Below, piece after piece: positions 56,205-64,000 of a stretch of DNA of 64,000 nucleotides. Location of the stretch: NCBI RefSeq assembly GCF_031585635.1, contig NZ_CP134196.1, forward strand, positions 434,001 through 498,000, given 5' to 3'. This stretch comes from Paraburkholderia sp. FT54. GTDB lineage: Bacteria > Pseudomonadota > Gammaproteobacteria > Burkholderiales > Burkholderiaceae. Position 1 is the stretch's first letter; each line of letters opens with the position of its first letter. The notes under the pieces were generated by a model. It saw nothing but the letters and a program-made list of their open reading frames with translations. It made no database searches and was not told where the DNA came from. The translations under genes were made by a program, and so were the position numbers.

Positions 56205-56669
56205 ATGAGCATCAAGGACTATCGCATCGCGACGATCGACGACTTCGTTGGCCGCGAGCTGGGTGTGTCGGACTGGGTCACGGTCGATCAGGCGCGTATC
56301 GACGCGTTCGCGCAATGCACGGGCGACAAGCAGTGGATCCACGTGGACGTGGAACGCGCGAAGCGCGAAAGCCCGTTCGGCGGCACGATCGCCCACGGCT
56401 ATCTGACGCTCTCGCTGCTGGCCGCGCTGGCCATCGAGATCGGTCTCATTCCCGAGGACGCGTCGGCCGGCCTCAACTACGGGCTGGACAAGGTGCGCTT
56501 CATGACACCGGTGAAGGCCGGCGCGCGGGTGCGCAACCGCGTGACCCTCGCGTCCGTGGAAGCGAAGGGCGGCGGCCGGATCATCGTGAAGACGATGAAC
56601 GAACTGCAGATCGAAGGCGAGGACAAGCCGGCGTTGATCGCCGAATCTCTGGCGATGCTCGTGGCATGA
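56205..56669 (+). CDS. phaJ: MaoC-like (R)-specific enoyl-CoA hydratase
   Basis: 154 residues, a single hot-dog domain with the hydratase pair Asp41 and His46 (GDKQWIHVD) and GTIAHGYLTLSL. It forms (R)-3-hydroxyacyl-CoA from enoyl-CoA, the monomer used by PHA synthase. It lies 22 bases after the ligase gene. The phaJ symbol is by context; other MaoC family roles are possible. Confidence 0.85.
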   Translation: MSIKDYRIATIDDFVGRELGVSDWVTVDQARIDAFAQCTGDKQWIHVDVERAKRESPFGGTIAHGYLTLSLLAALAIEIGLIPEDASAGLNYGLDKVRFMTPVKAGARVRNRVTLASVEAKGGGRIIVKTMNELQIEGEDKPALIAESLAMLVA

Positions 56670-56716
56670 ACTCTACAACTGTTGACAATCCAAAGCGTCG
56701 TTCGAGGAGCATCAAG

Positions 56717-58432
56717 ATGGCGGAGACAACTGACAACGCGTCGCGAAACGATCCGACGGACGATCTCGCGGCATCGGCCGCCGAAGGCATGCTGGGCCCC
56801 AACCCGTTCGTCGGGCTGCGCCCGTGCGACATTCTGGCGACCGCGCAGCAGATCGGCACCCAGGCGCTGCGGCAACCCGCGCTGGTCGTCGAGCAGGAAG
56901 CGGCGCTCGTGCGCGAACTGATCGCCGTGCTCTACGGTAGCGCCCGCGACGGCGAGGAATCGAGTCCGCCGCGCGACAGGCGTTTTGCCGACCCCGCCTG
57001 GCGCGACAACTCGCTCTACCGCGTCACGCTGCAGAGCTACCTGGCATGGCGCAACGCGCTTGCCGGATTTGTCGAGCGCTCGGCGCTGGATCCGAAATCG
57101 AAGGAGCGCGCGCAGTTCGTGATGTCGCTTTTCACGGAAGCGCTGTCGCCGACAAACACATTGTTCGGCAATCCCGAGGCATTGAAGAAGATTGTCGACT
57201 CGGGCGGCGCGAGTCTCATGGGCGGCATGAAGAACCTCATGACGGACTTGCTGCAGAACCAGGGCATGCCCGCGCAAGTCGACAAGGCCGCGTTCCAGGT
57301 CGGCAAGAATCTCGGTACGACGCCGGGCGCCGTGGTGTTTCGCAACGAGGTGCTCGAGCTGATCCAGTACACGCCGGCAACCGCGCAGGTCTACAGCCGC
57401 CCGCAGTTGATCGTGCCGCCGCAGATCAACAAGTTTTATGTGTTCGACCTGTCCGAAGGCAAGAGCATCGTGGACTACCTGGTCAAGAGCGAGTTCCAGG
57501 TGTTCATGGTGAGCTGGCGCAATCCGACCGCGGCGCAGAGCCACTGGGATCTCGACACGTACGTCGGCGCGCTCCTCGAAGCGATCGCGGCGGTGCGCGA
57601 CATCACCGGTAGCGACGATGTCAATCTGCACGGCGCGTGTTCCGGTGCGATGACGATCTCCGCGTTGCTCGGCCACCTCGCAAGCCGCGGCGAAACGACC
57701 GTCAACGCCGCGACGCTGATGGTCGCCGTGCTGGACAACAAGGCCGACTCGCAGCTCGGCCTCTTCGCCACGCCCGAAGCCATTGCGGCGGCGAAACAGA
57801 ACAGCCTGTCGAAGGGTGTGCTCGCCGGCGAGGAGATGGGACGCGTGTTCGCATGGATGCGGCCCAACGATCTGGTGTGGAACTACTGGGTGAACAACTA
57901 CCTGCTGGGCAAGACGCCACCCGCGTTCGACATTCTCTACTGGAACAACGACGCGACCCGGCTGCCGGCGCGCATGCATGGGCAACTGCTCGACATCTTC
58001 GTGGGCAATCTGTTCAGCAGGCCGCGTGCGCTGTCGGTGCTGGGCACGCCGATCGACCTGTCCGGCGTCACGTGCGACAAGTACGTGGTGGCGGGCATGA
58101 CGGATCACATCACGCCGTGGAAAGGCGTGTACAACACGGCGCGGACGTTCGGCGGCGACACGCGGTTCGTGCTGAGTTCGAGCGGCCACATTCAGAGCCT
58201 GATCAACCCGCCCGGCAATCCGAAGGCGAAGTTCTTCCTCAACTCTAGCTTGTCCGCGAATGCCGACGCATGGCTGGCCGGCGCGCAGGCGCAGAAAGAT
58301 TCGTGGTGGGGCAATTGGGCGGAGTGGCTGCGCGAGCGGTCCGGCGAACGGCGCGCGGCGCCGGCCGCGCCCGGCAACGAGCGGCACCCGGCAGGCGTCG
58401 AGGCGCCGGGAACCTATGTGATGGAAGCATGA
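56717..58432 (+). CDS. phaC: Class II-like PHA synthase
   Basis: 571 residues. Alpha/beta-hydrolase polymerase with the nucleophile elbow HGACSGAMT (Cys308), Asp463 in MTDHITPW and His491 in SSGHIQSLINPPG. The sequence pattern (VVFRNEVLELIQYTP, WRNPTAAQSHWDLDTYV, MRPNDLVWNYWVNNYLLG) is that of the Pseudomonas medium-chain class II enzymes rather than class I of Burkholderia/Cupriavidus. The start at 56717 has GAGGAG upstream; ATG at 56666 overlapping the phaJ stop is an alternative. It polymerises (R)-3-hydroxyacyl-CoA. Confidence 0.93.
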   Translation: MAETTDNASRNDPTDDLAASAAEGMLGPNPFVGLRPCDILATAQQIGTQALRQPALVVEQEAALVRELIAVLYGSARDGEESSPPRDRRFADPAWRDNSLYRVTLQSYLAWRNALAGFVERSALDPKSKERAQFVMSLFTEALSPTNTLFGNPEALKKIVDSGGASLMGGMKNLMTDLLQNQGMPAQVDKAAFQVGKNLGTTPGAVVFRNEVLELIQYTPATAQVYSRPQLIVPPQINKFYVFDLSEGKSIVDYLVKSEFQVFMVSWRNPTAAQSHWDLDTYVGALLEAIAAVRDITGSDDVNLHGACSGAMTISALLGHLASRGETTVNAATLMVAVLDNKADSQLGLFATPEAIAAAKQNSLSKGVLAGEEMGRVFAWMRPNDLVWNYWVNNYLLGKTPPAFDILYWNNDATRLPARMHGQLLDIFVGNLFSRPRALSVLGTPIDLSGVTCDKYVVAGMTDHITPWKGVYNTARTFGGDTRFVLSSSGHIQSLINPPGNPKAKFFLNSSLSANADAWLAGAQAQKDSWWGNWAEWLRERSGERRAAPAAPGNERHPAGVEAPGTYVMEA

Positions 58433-58499
58433 TGCACAGCCTTTCGGCCGGGTGATGGCCGTCCTTTTCCTGATGCAATTTTTTTTTGGAGAGTCGATC

Positions 58500-58919
58500 A
58501 TGGATTCAACCAACGCTAACAGCATTTTCACCGAGTACACGAAGCTCATCGGTCAGTTCAAGCTGCCGGGTATCGACGCCGCCGCGATCCTCGAGTCGCG
58601 CCGCAAGGACATCGAGGCGCTTGCCGAAGCCAACACCACCGCACTCGCGGGCTTCCAGTCGCTTGCCAGCAAGCAGGCGGACATTCTGCGGACGACGCTC
58701 ACCGAACTGCAGTCGCTGGTTGGCCGCTTGAGCGCGTCGGGCGGTCAGCCCGCAAAAGCCGGCGAAGTGGTTCAACAGGCACTGCACAAGGCGCTGACCG
58801 ACATGCAGGAACTCGCGGACACGGCGTATCGCGCGCAGTCGGACAGCGTTGCGGTGGTCACGAAGCGCGTCGCGGAACACGTCGAAGAGTTGAAGACGCT
58901 GCTGCAGCCGAAGAAGTAA
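58500..58919 (+). CDS. Phasin family protein
   Basis: 139 residues, almost wholly helical, with the phasin-type segment ILESRRKDIEALAEANTTAL and heptad-like hydrophobic spacing over 30-135. Coats PHA granules and regulates their size and number. It follows phaC by about 68 bases and precedes the depolymerase. GGAGAG precedes ATG 58500. Confidence 0.88.
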   Translation: MDSTNANSIFTEYTKLIGQFKLPGIDAAAILESRRKDIEALAEANTTALAGFQSLASKQADILRTTLTELQSLVGRLSASGGQPAKAGEVVQQALHKALTDMQELADTAYRAQSDSVAVVTKRVAEHVEELKTLLQPKK

Positions 58920-58981
58920 GGCGGGCTCGCGTTGCGACGCGCCCAATCCCCGATGTCGTGCTCCACCAGAGGGTCGTCCGG

Positions 58982-59824
58982 ATGATAGATATGGAACCCA
59001 CTCCCGCGTCCGTCGGCGGCATGCAAATCCAGATGGTCGATGTCAACGGCCAGTTGTTGCGTGTCGCGACACGGCAGGGCAGCGACGCGTCGCCGCCGCT
59101 GCTCATTTTCAACGGCATCGGCGCCAACCTCGAACTGGTGGAGCCGTTCGTCACCGCGCTCGACGACGTGAGCGTGATCATCTTCGACGTCCCCGGCGTG
59201 GGCGGCTCGCCCGCACCCGTCGTGCCGTATCGCTTCTCGACCCTGTCCGTGCTGAGCGAGCGGCTGCTGTCGCGGCTCGGCTACGACGGGCCCGTCGACG
59301 TGCTCGGCGTTTCGTGGGGCGGCGCGCTCGCGCAGCAATTCGCGCGTCTCTATCCGGTACGTTGCCGCCGGCTGATTCTCGCGGCGACCTCGCCGGGCGT
59401 CGTCATGGTGCCGGCGAAACTGTCGGTGTTGTCGAAACTGATCGGCCCGCGCCGCTATACCGATCCAGCCTATCTTCAGGAGGTGGGCGCGGAAATCTAC
59501 GGTGGTGCGTACCGGCGGGATCCGTCGTTGCTGCGCGATCACTCCCGGCACATTCAGGCGCCACGGGGCCGCGGGTACCTCTATCAGCTGCTGGCCGCCG
59601 CGGGCTGGAGCAGCTTGCCCTGGCTCGGCGCGTTGCGCCAGACGACGCTCGTGATGCACGGCAACGACGATCCCATCGTCCCGCTCACCAACGCGAAGAT
59701 TCTCGCCGCCCGCATCCGCCAAGCGACGCTGTATGTGATCGACGACGGCCACCTGTTCCTCGTCACGCGCGCCAGGGAGGTGGCTCCCGTGGTGCGCCGG
59801 TTTCTACGGCAGGAGGCGGGTTGA
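58982..59824 (+). CDS. phaZ: Intracellular PHA depolymerase (PhaZ type)
   Basis: About 280 residues; alpha/beta hydrolase with nucleophile elbow LGVSWGGALAQQ (Ser111), acid in GNDDPIVPL and His in DDGHLFLVTRA. The pattern LLIFNGIGANLELV, FDVPGVGGS and the ending match the Pseudomonas mcl-PHA depolymerase PhaZ closely. It mobilises the polymer. Starts at 58982 or 58991 are possible. Its end overlaps the next gene. Confidence 0.88.
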   Translation: MIDMEPTPASVGGMQIQMVDVNGQLLRVATRQGSDASPPLLIFNGIGANLELVEPFVTALDDVSVIIFDVPGVGGSPAPVVPYRFSTLSVLSERLLSRLGYDGPVDVLGVSWGGALAQQFARLYPVRCRRLILAATSPGVVMVPAKLSVLSKLIGPRRYTDPAYLQEVGAEIYGGAYRRDPSLLRDHSRHIQAPRGRGYLYQLLAAAGWSSLPWLGALRQTTLVMHGNDDPIVPLTNAKILAARIRQATLYVIDDGHLFLVTRAREVAPVVRRFLRQEAG

Positions 59825-61110
59825 GTGCCGTCGCGAATGGCGACGAAGGCGCGCGGCGTGCCGCGGCCGCTGCGCCGGAATACCTGAAAACGCAGCGCCT
59901 GAAGCGGATGCGGCGAACCGCGACGTGTTTGCTCGCGGTGCTGATCGCGCTGCTGCTCATGTCCGTCGTCTGGCAGGGCGAGTATCCGTGGCTGGCATGG
60001 TTGCGCGCGTTCGCGGAAGCGGGCACGGTCGGTGCGATCGCGGACTGGTATGCGGTCGTCGCGCTGTTCCGGCGTCCGTTCGGTTTGCCGGTCCCGCATA
60101 CGGCCATCATTCCGCGGAACCAGCAGCGGATCGCCGAGAGTCTCGGCAACTTCGTCGAAGAGAATTTCCTGACGCCCGAGCTCATCATCGGCAGGCTGAG
60201 CGGCCACAACGCCGCGCGGGCGCTGGCGCAGTGGCTCGCCGTGCCGGCCAATAGCCGGGCGATCGCCGAGGTCGTCGCGGATTCGCTGCCGGGCTTGCTG
60301 AACGGGATCGACGAAGCGAACGTCGAACGCTTCTTCGAGCGTACGGTGATACCGCAATTGCGTACGCTCGACGTGTCGCGTGCGGCCGGCAGCGTGCTGC
60401 AAGTGCTGACGGACGGGGGCCGCCATCAGCCGCTGCTGGACCGCGGGCTTCAGGCGCTGGAGAAGTGGCTGACGGCCAACGTGGACATGATCAAGGCCAG
60501 ATTCAGCGCGGCCTCGAGATACACGCCCGTGCAGCTCGATGCATACATCGTCAGGAAATTCGTCGAAGGCATCGTCGCGCTTCTTCATGACGTGACGGCG
60601 AATCCCGATCACGAGCTTCGCCAACAGTTCGACGACGCGGTGCAGGATCTGATTGTCCAGTTGCAGACCTCGGCGGTGCATCGCCGCGCCGGCAAATCAT
60701 TGATGCGCGACTGCATTCGCTACTTCAGGAACGGCGACAACTATCGCGTGCTGCTCGACTACGTGTGCACACGCGTGAGCGCCGATCTCGCGCACGAGCA
60801 TTCGGCGCTGCGCGGCGCGCTGGCGGGCATGCTGGTCTCGCTCGCGAGGAGCGTGGACAGCGAGCCCGCGATTCAGCACAAGCTGAACGCCTGGTGGCTC
60901 GCGCTGGCTCACGAACTGGTCGTGCGTTATCGGCGCGAGTTGTCGGCGCTGATCACCGAGGTCGTAAAAAGCTGGAACGCGGATGAAGTGAGCGGGAAGA
61001 TCGAAGCGGAAATCGGCCGCGATCTGCAATACATCCGGATCAACGGCACGTTCGTGGGCGGCATGGTCGGCGTGCTGCTCCATGCGGCCGCGCTTGTCGT
61101 CACGCGGTGA
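59821..61110 (+). CDS. DUF445 family membrane-associated protein
   Basis: 429 residues from a TTG overlapping the phaZ stop (TTGA); ATG 59908 is an alternative. A hydrophobic segment about residues 34-52 and a short one at the extreme C terminus (GGMVGVLLHAAALVV) enclose a long helical region. DUF445 proteins (YjiN-like) have unknown function; the EAGTVGAIADWYAVVALF motif is characteristic. Translational overlap with phaZ suggests a role linked to granules or the envelope, but this is inference. Confidence 0.86.
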   Translation: MSAVANGDEGARRAAAAAPEYLKTQRLKRMRRTATCLLAVLIALLLMSVVWQGEYPWLAWLRAFAEAGTVGAIADWYAVVALFRRPFGLPVPHTAIIPRNQQRIAESLGNFVEENFLTPELIIGRLSGHNAARALAQWLAVPANSRAIAEVVADSLPGLLNGIDEANVERFFERTVIPQLRTLDVSRAAGSVLQVLTDGGRHQPLLDRGLQALEKWLTANVDMIKARFSAASRYTPVQLDAYIVRKFVEGIVALLHDVTANPDHELRQQFDDAVQDLIVQLQTSAVHRRAGKSLMRDCIRYFRNGDNYRVLLDYVCTRVSADLAHEHSALRGALAGMLVSLARSVDSEPAIQHKLNAWWLALAHELVVRYRRELSALITEVVKSWNADEVSGKIEAEIGRDLQYIRINGTFVGGMVGVLLHAAALVVTR

Positions 61111-61150
61111 AACGCATGGACCAGGGCTCGTCAGATGCGCAATCAGCCCG

Positions 61151-63865
61151 CTAGCCGTGCTGCACGAGTCCCAGCGCCTGCGCGCGCGCAACGGCTTGCG
61201 CGCGCTTGTCGACCGCGAGCTTCATGAAGATGCTCTTGACATGAGACTTGACGGTTTCCGGCGCGATGCCGAGGGTGCGCGCGATTTCCTTGTTCGACTG
61301 CCCGTCGGCAATCAGCTCGACAATGTTGCGTTCGCGCGCGCTGAGCGATTCCCGTTCGGTGTCCCGCGCGGGTTTGCTGGCGGGCTGGTAGAGCGCCCGC
61401 CAGCCGTCGAGCAGGCGATCGACATAGCACAGCAGCGCCTTCGTCTGCGCGCTCGCGCGCGTGTCGTCGCGAACGGCCTGCAGCAGCGCGCCGATTTCCG
61501 GAAACAGGTCGATGATCGACTGGTAGATGCCCGCGGCCGCACCTTCCTTGAGCACGCCGCGGAAGATCTCGACGGCGCGGTCGCGTTCGTCGGCGCCCAG
61601 ACAGATCAGGGCGAGCACGCTTCGCAGGCGTAGCGCGAGGTAGTGCTCGTGCCGTGCCTCGACGACCTGCAACGCGGCTGTCACGATTTCAATGCCGTCT
61701 TGCGTCCGCTTCTGGGCCATCGCGAGATAGGCGGCCGCGAGCGAGCGGTAGGTTCCGATCTCCGGCGAGACGGCAGGCGAACCAGCGGGGCCGGGCGCGG
61801 CGAGATGTTCCAGTTGCGCGACACATCCCGCGGCTTCCGAAATGCGTCCTTCCAGCAGATAGAGCCGAGTGCGTTCGACGAGGCCACCCGCGATCAACCG
61901 GTTCCAGTGGCGAGCATGGCCGAGCGCCTCGCCCTGATTGAGCAGCGCGTAGGCCTGCACGGCATTGGAACGCGCGGCTGCGATCCGGATGAGCATCCGG
62001 TAGGCGATCAATGCGCTGTCGAGCAGGACCGCCAGATCGATCACCGGCATCAGATCGACGAGCAATGCCTCGGCCTCGTCGAGCCGGCCCTGCTCGTAGC
62101 GGATCTGCGCGATCATCGGCGCGCATAGCGCGGCGGAGATGGATTGCGCACCGGAATGACGCTCGGCCAACTGCATCGCCTCGCTGAAATACCGCTCGGC
62201 CAGGCCGAAGTGCATCTGCTGCATCTCCGCATGGCCGAGCAGGCACAGCCGGTAGGTCGAAGCGAACACATTGCGCTGGTCCTCTTCGATCGAATAGGGG
62301 ATCCACGGCGTCGCGTACAGCGCTTCGAGGTTGCCCGCCTTCCAGTGGCTGAAGCGCACGACGTTGGAGGCGACATTGGTGCTCCAGATATCGGTCGACG
62401 GCCGGTCTAGGCACGGCTGCGCGATCGCGAGCGCCCCTTGCGGATCGTCCTGCAGCGCGACCACGACCGAGCGGATCACCCGGCATTCCCAGCGGATGCT
62501 GTCGGGGTCGGCATTCGCGTGCGCATCGCGCTCGATCGCATCCAGCATGGCGAGCGCATCGCTCGAACGTATCGCGAGCGCCATGCCCCAGGCGATCGCC
62601 AGCGTGACCTCGACCTGTCCGCGCATCAGGTGCGCCGGAAAATGGCGCTGCCAGCCGAGCAGTGTCAGCAGGTCGCCTTTCTTGACAAGCGCCATCGCGC
62701 AGTTGCCGATCAGGGTGATCGCATCGTCCGTGTCGCCCGCGGCGATCGCGTGCTTGACAGCGTGTGTCCAGATTTCCTGCGACGCATACCACCGGCACGC
62801 GCGCCGATGCAGATCCGCCAGTTCGTCGCCCGACTGCGCGCCCAGCCGTTGGCGCAAGTACTCGCCCAGCAGCGGGTGATAGCGGAACCAATGCCCTTCG
62901 AGATCCATCGGCTCCAGCAGCAACTGGCGTGCGGCGATTGCTTCCAGCATGCCCTGACTCGCCTTGATGCCGGTTACCGCCTGGCACAGCGGGGCAGTCA
63001 GCCGATCGAGTATCGCCGTGCGCAGCATGAAGGCGACCATGTCGTCGGGCAAGCGCATGAGCATGTCTTCGAGGTAGGCGGCGAAGGGCCGTGAAGCGCC
63101 GGACGCCACACTCGACTCCCCGCCCGGCCTGGGTTCTTCGCGCGACAGCACCGACGCGGAAATGCGCAACGCCGCCGCCCAGCCCTCCGTGCTCGCGTGC
63201 AGCGATTTCACGCCGGGCGTGCCCAGCCTGCCAGGACATTCGCGTTCGACAAAGCACCGTGTCTCGTCGAAATTGAAACGCAGTGTCGACGCGTCGATTT
63301 CCAGCAGTTCGTTTTGCGCTCGGAGCCTCGCGAGCGGCAGCGCGGAATCCGCACGGGTGCAAACAATCACATGCACGTGCGACGGTGCGTGCGTGATGAA
63401 GAACGACATGGCGTCGTGAATCGCCGGGAGGCTGATCAGATGGTAATCGTCGAGGAACAGGCACACCTCGTCCTCGACTTCCACGAGGTCGTTGATCAGC
63501 GTCGAGACGACGGCGTGCGCGGGGACCAGAGAGGTCCCGGCCGTCAGGCCGATCGCTGACGCGCCGACGTTGTTGCAGGCATGCCGCAACGCCTGGGCGA
63601 GGTGATGAAGGAAGCGCGCGGGTTCGTCGTCTTCGTCACCGAGCGACAGCCACGCTACGCGCGCGCCGCTTACGCGCAGCCGGTTGAGCCAGGTGATCGC
63701 CAGCGAGGTCTTGCCGAAGCCGGCGGGCGCCTTGATCACGGTGAGCCGTCGGTCCTCTGCCTGAGCCACCAGATCGAACAGGCGCGGACGATCGATCAAC
63801 CCCGGCGGCAGGCGCGGTGGCAGAACCTTCGTGGCGAGCAGGAGTGGCAGCTTCTCGGAGGGCAT
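61151..63865 (-). CDS. MalT-type LuxR-family regulator of the PHA locus
   Basis: 904 residues. N-terminal nucleotide-binding module with Walker A APAGFGKTS (46-54) and a Walker B-like VCLFLDDYHLI, a helical TPR-like middle (about 340-820), and a C-terminal LuxR HTH (ESLSARERNIVELIADGQSN, EIARTLGIAPETVKSHVKSI). This is the STAND/MalT layout, activated by a small effector and ATP. It is convergent with the DUF445 gene and lies at the end of the PHA operon. The start at 63865 has GAGGAA upstream; an ATG at 63886 is possible. A TCCCC-N6-GGGGA box lies 80 bases upstream. Confidence 0.9.
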   Translation of the reverse strand: MPSEKLPLLLATKVLPPRLPPGLIDRPRLFDLVAQAEDRRLTVIKAPAGFGKTSLAITWLNRLRVSGARVAWLSLGDEDDEPARFLHHLAQALRHACNNVGASAIGLTAGTSLVPAHAVVSTLINDLVEVEDEVCLFLDDYHLISLPAIHDAMSFFITHAPSHVHVIVCTRADSALPLARLRAQNELLEIDASTLRFNFDETRCFVERECPGRLGTPGVKSLHASTEGWAAALRISASVLSREEPRPGGESSVASGASRPFAAYLEDMLMRLPDDMVAFMLRTAILDRLTAPLCQAVTGIKASQGMLEAIAARQLLLEPMDLEGHWFRYHPLLGEYLRQRLGAQSGDELADLHRRACRWYASQEIWTHAVKHAIAAGDTDDAITLIGNCAMALVKKGDLLTLLGWQRHFPAHLMRGQVEVTLAIAWGMALAIRSSDALAMLDAIERDAHANADPDSIRWECRVIRSVVVALQDDPQGALAIAQPCLDRPSTDIWSTNVASNVVRFSHWKAGNLEALYATPWIPYSIEEDQRNVFASTYRLCLLGHAEMQQMHFGLAERYFSEAMQLAERHSGAQSISAALCAPMIAQIRYEQGRLDEAEALLVDLMPVIDLAVLLDSALIAYRMLIRIAAARSNAVQAYALLNQGEALGHARHWNRLIAGGLVERTRLYLLEGRISEAAGCVAQLEHLAAPGPAGSPAVSPEIGTYRSLAAAYLAMAQKRTQDGIEIVTAALQVVEARHEHYLALRLRSVLALICLGADERDRAVEIFRGVLKEGAAAGIYQSIIDLFPEIGALLQAVRDDTRASAQTKALLCYVDRLLDGWRALYQPASKPARDTERESLSARERNIVELIADGQSNKEIARTLGIAPETVKSHVKSIFMKLAVDKRAQAVARAQALGLVQHG

Positions 63866-63945
63866 CGGTTCCTCGGTCAGACGCATGAACTGCTTCGGGC
63901 ATTTGGGTTCTCCCTGGGTGTCCTCCCCCGTCCATGCGATCGCGC

Positions 63946-63961
63946 TCCCCTGTACGGGGGA
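63946..63961 (-). promoter_or_regulatory. TCCCC-N6-GGGGA box before the MalT-type regulator gene
   Basis: Inverted repeat TCCCC-TGTACG-GGGGA, identical in half-sites and spacer length to the box at 54405 before the acyl-CoA synthetase gene. Being palindromic it reads the same on both strands. It is about 80 bases upstream of the regulator start and supports autoregulation. Confidence 0.6.
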
Positions 63962-64000
63962 TATTGCGCGGCGCTTCGCGGGTACACCATGGTTTCCATA

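Noticed and set aside
56477..58549. 690-codon minus-strand frame across the PHA synthase gene
   Set aside because: Long open antisense frames are common in GC-rich coding DNA; it has no recognisable motif while the plus strand has a complete synthase.

Overview
The window is high-GC DNA with dense, short-spaced operons. The gene set (many LysR and TetR regulators, several ribose-type ABC transporters, a persulfide dioxygenase-rhodanese fusion of the kind known from Burkholderia phytofirmans, a PAAR-type secretion gene, kdp genes) suggests a Burkholderiaceae chromosome, most likely Paraburkholderia. This is inferred from gene content only; there is no rRNA or other marker gene. I see no tRNA, rRNA, CRISPR array, complete insertion sequence or integrase.

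Layout. 0-7.8 kb: patatin-like lipase, small unknowns, an ICL/PEP-mutase family enzyme, a LacI regulator, a Rieske ferredoxin with a fatty-acid-desaturase-like membrane enzyme, and a PhyH-type oxygenase behind a leader of four tandem 49-bp hairpin repeats. 8-15 kb: LysR regulator, ribose-type ABC transporter (binding protein, ATPase, permease), a second four-copy array of the same repeat, ribokinase, and a lipoprotein nucleoside hydrolase. Together these look like nucleoside/ribose scavenging. 15-23 kb: accessory block with a CHASE2/SH3-like/M48-peptidase operon, a twice-frameshifted lipoprotein gene, and on the minus strand a PAAR protein, an aspzincin metallopeptidase and an OmpA-like exported protein, a probable type VI effector module. 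23-25.9 kb: sensor kinase without a partner regulator, TetR regulator and small proteins.

26-31 kb: second sugar ABC transporter followed by L-fuconate dehydratase. 31-33.3 kb: peroxiredoxin and persulfide dioxygenase-rhodanese (sulfide detoxification), separated by two strong palindromes. 33.5-35.6 kb: EamA transporter, EamA remnant, LysR regulator. 35.7-42.3 kb: kdpF, kdpA, kdpB, kdpC and a KdpE-type regulator with no kdpD, then a small membrane protein and a stand-alone universal stress protein. 42.3-46.8 kb: hydroxyacid dehydrogenase, LysR, MFS carrier and maleate-isomerase-family enzyme, a probable organic-acid locus. 46.8-49.2 kb: SnoaL-like protein, Old Yellow Enzyme and a NemR-like TetR regulator.

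49.3-54.1 kb: LysR, histidine phosphatase, APH-type kinase, SDR and acyl-CoA dehydrogenase, resembling ACAD10/ACAD11 and Lva-type 4-hydroxyacyl-CoA catabolism. 54.4-63.9 kb: acyl-CoA synthetase, MaoC hydratase, class II-like PHA synthase, phasin, PhaZ-type depolymerase, a DUF445 protein and a large MalT-type LuxR regulator. This is a self-contained medium-chain polyhydroxyalkanoate locus. The same inverted repeat (TCCCC-N6-GGGGA) lies before the first gene and before the regulator gene, suggesting a common operator.

The most unusual signals are the two hairpin-repeat arrays that end directly in the Shine-Dalgarno sequence of an otherwise unrelated gene, with compensatory stem changes between copies, and the shared operator of the PHA locus.
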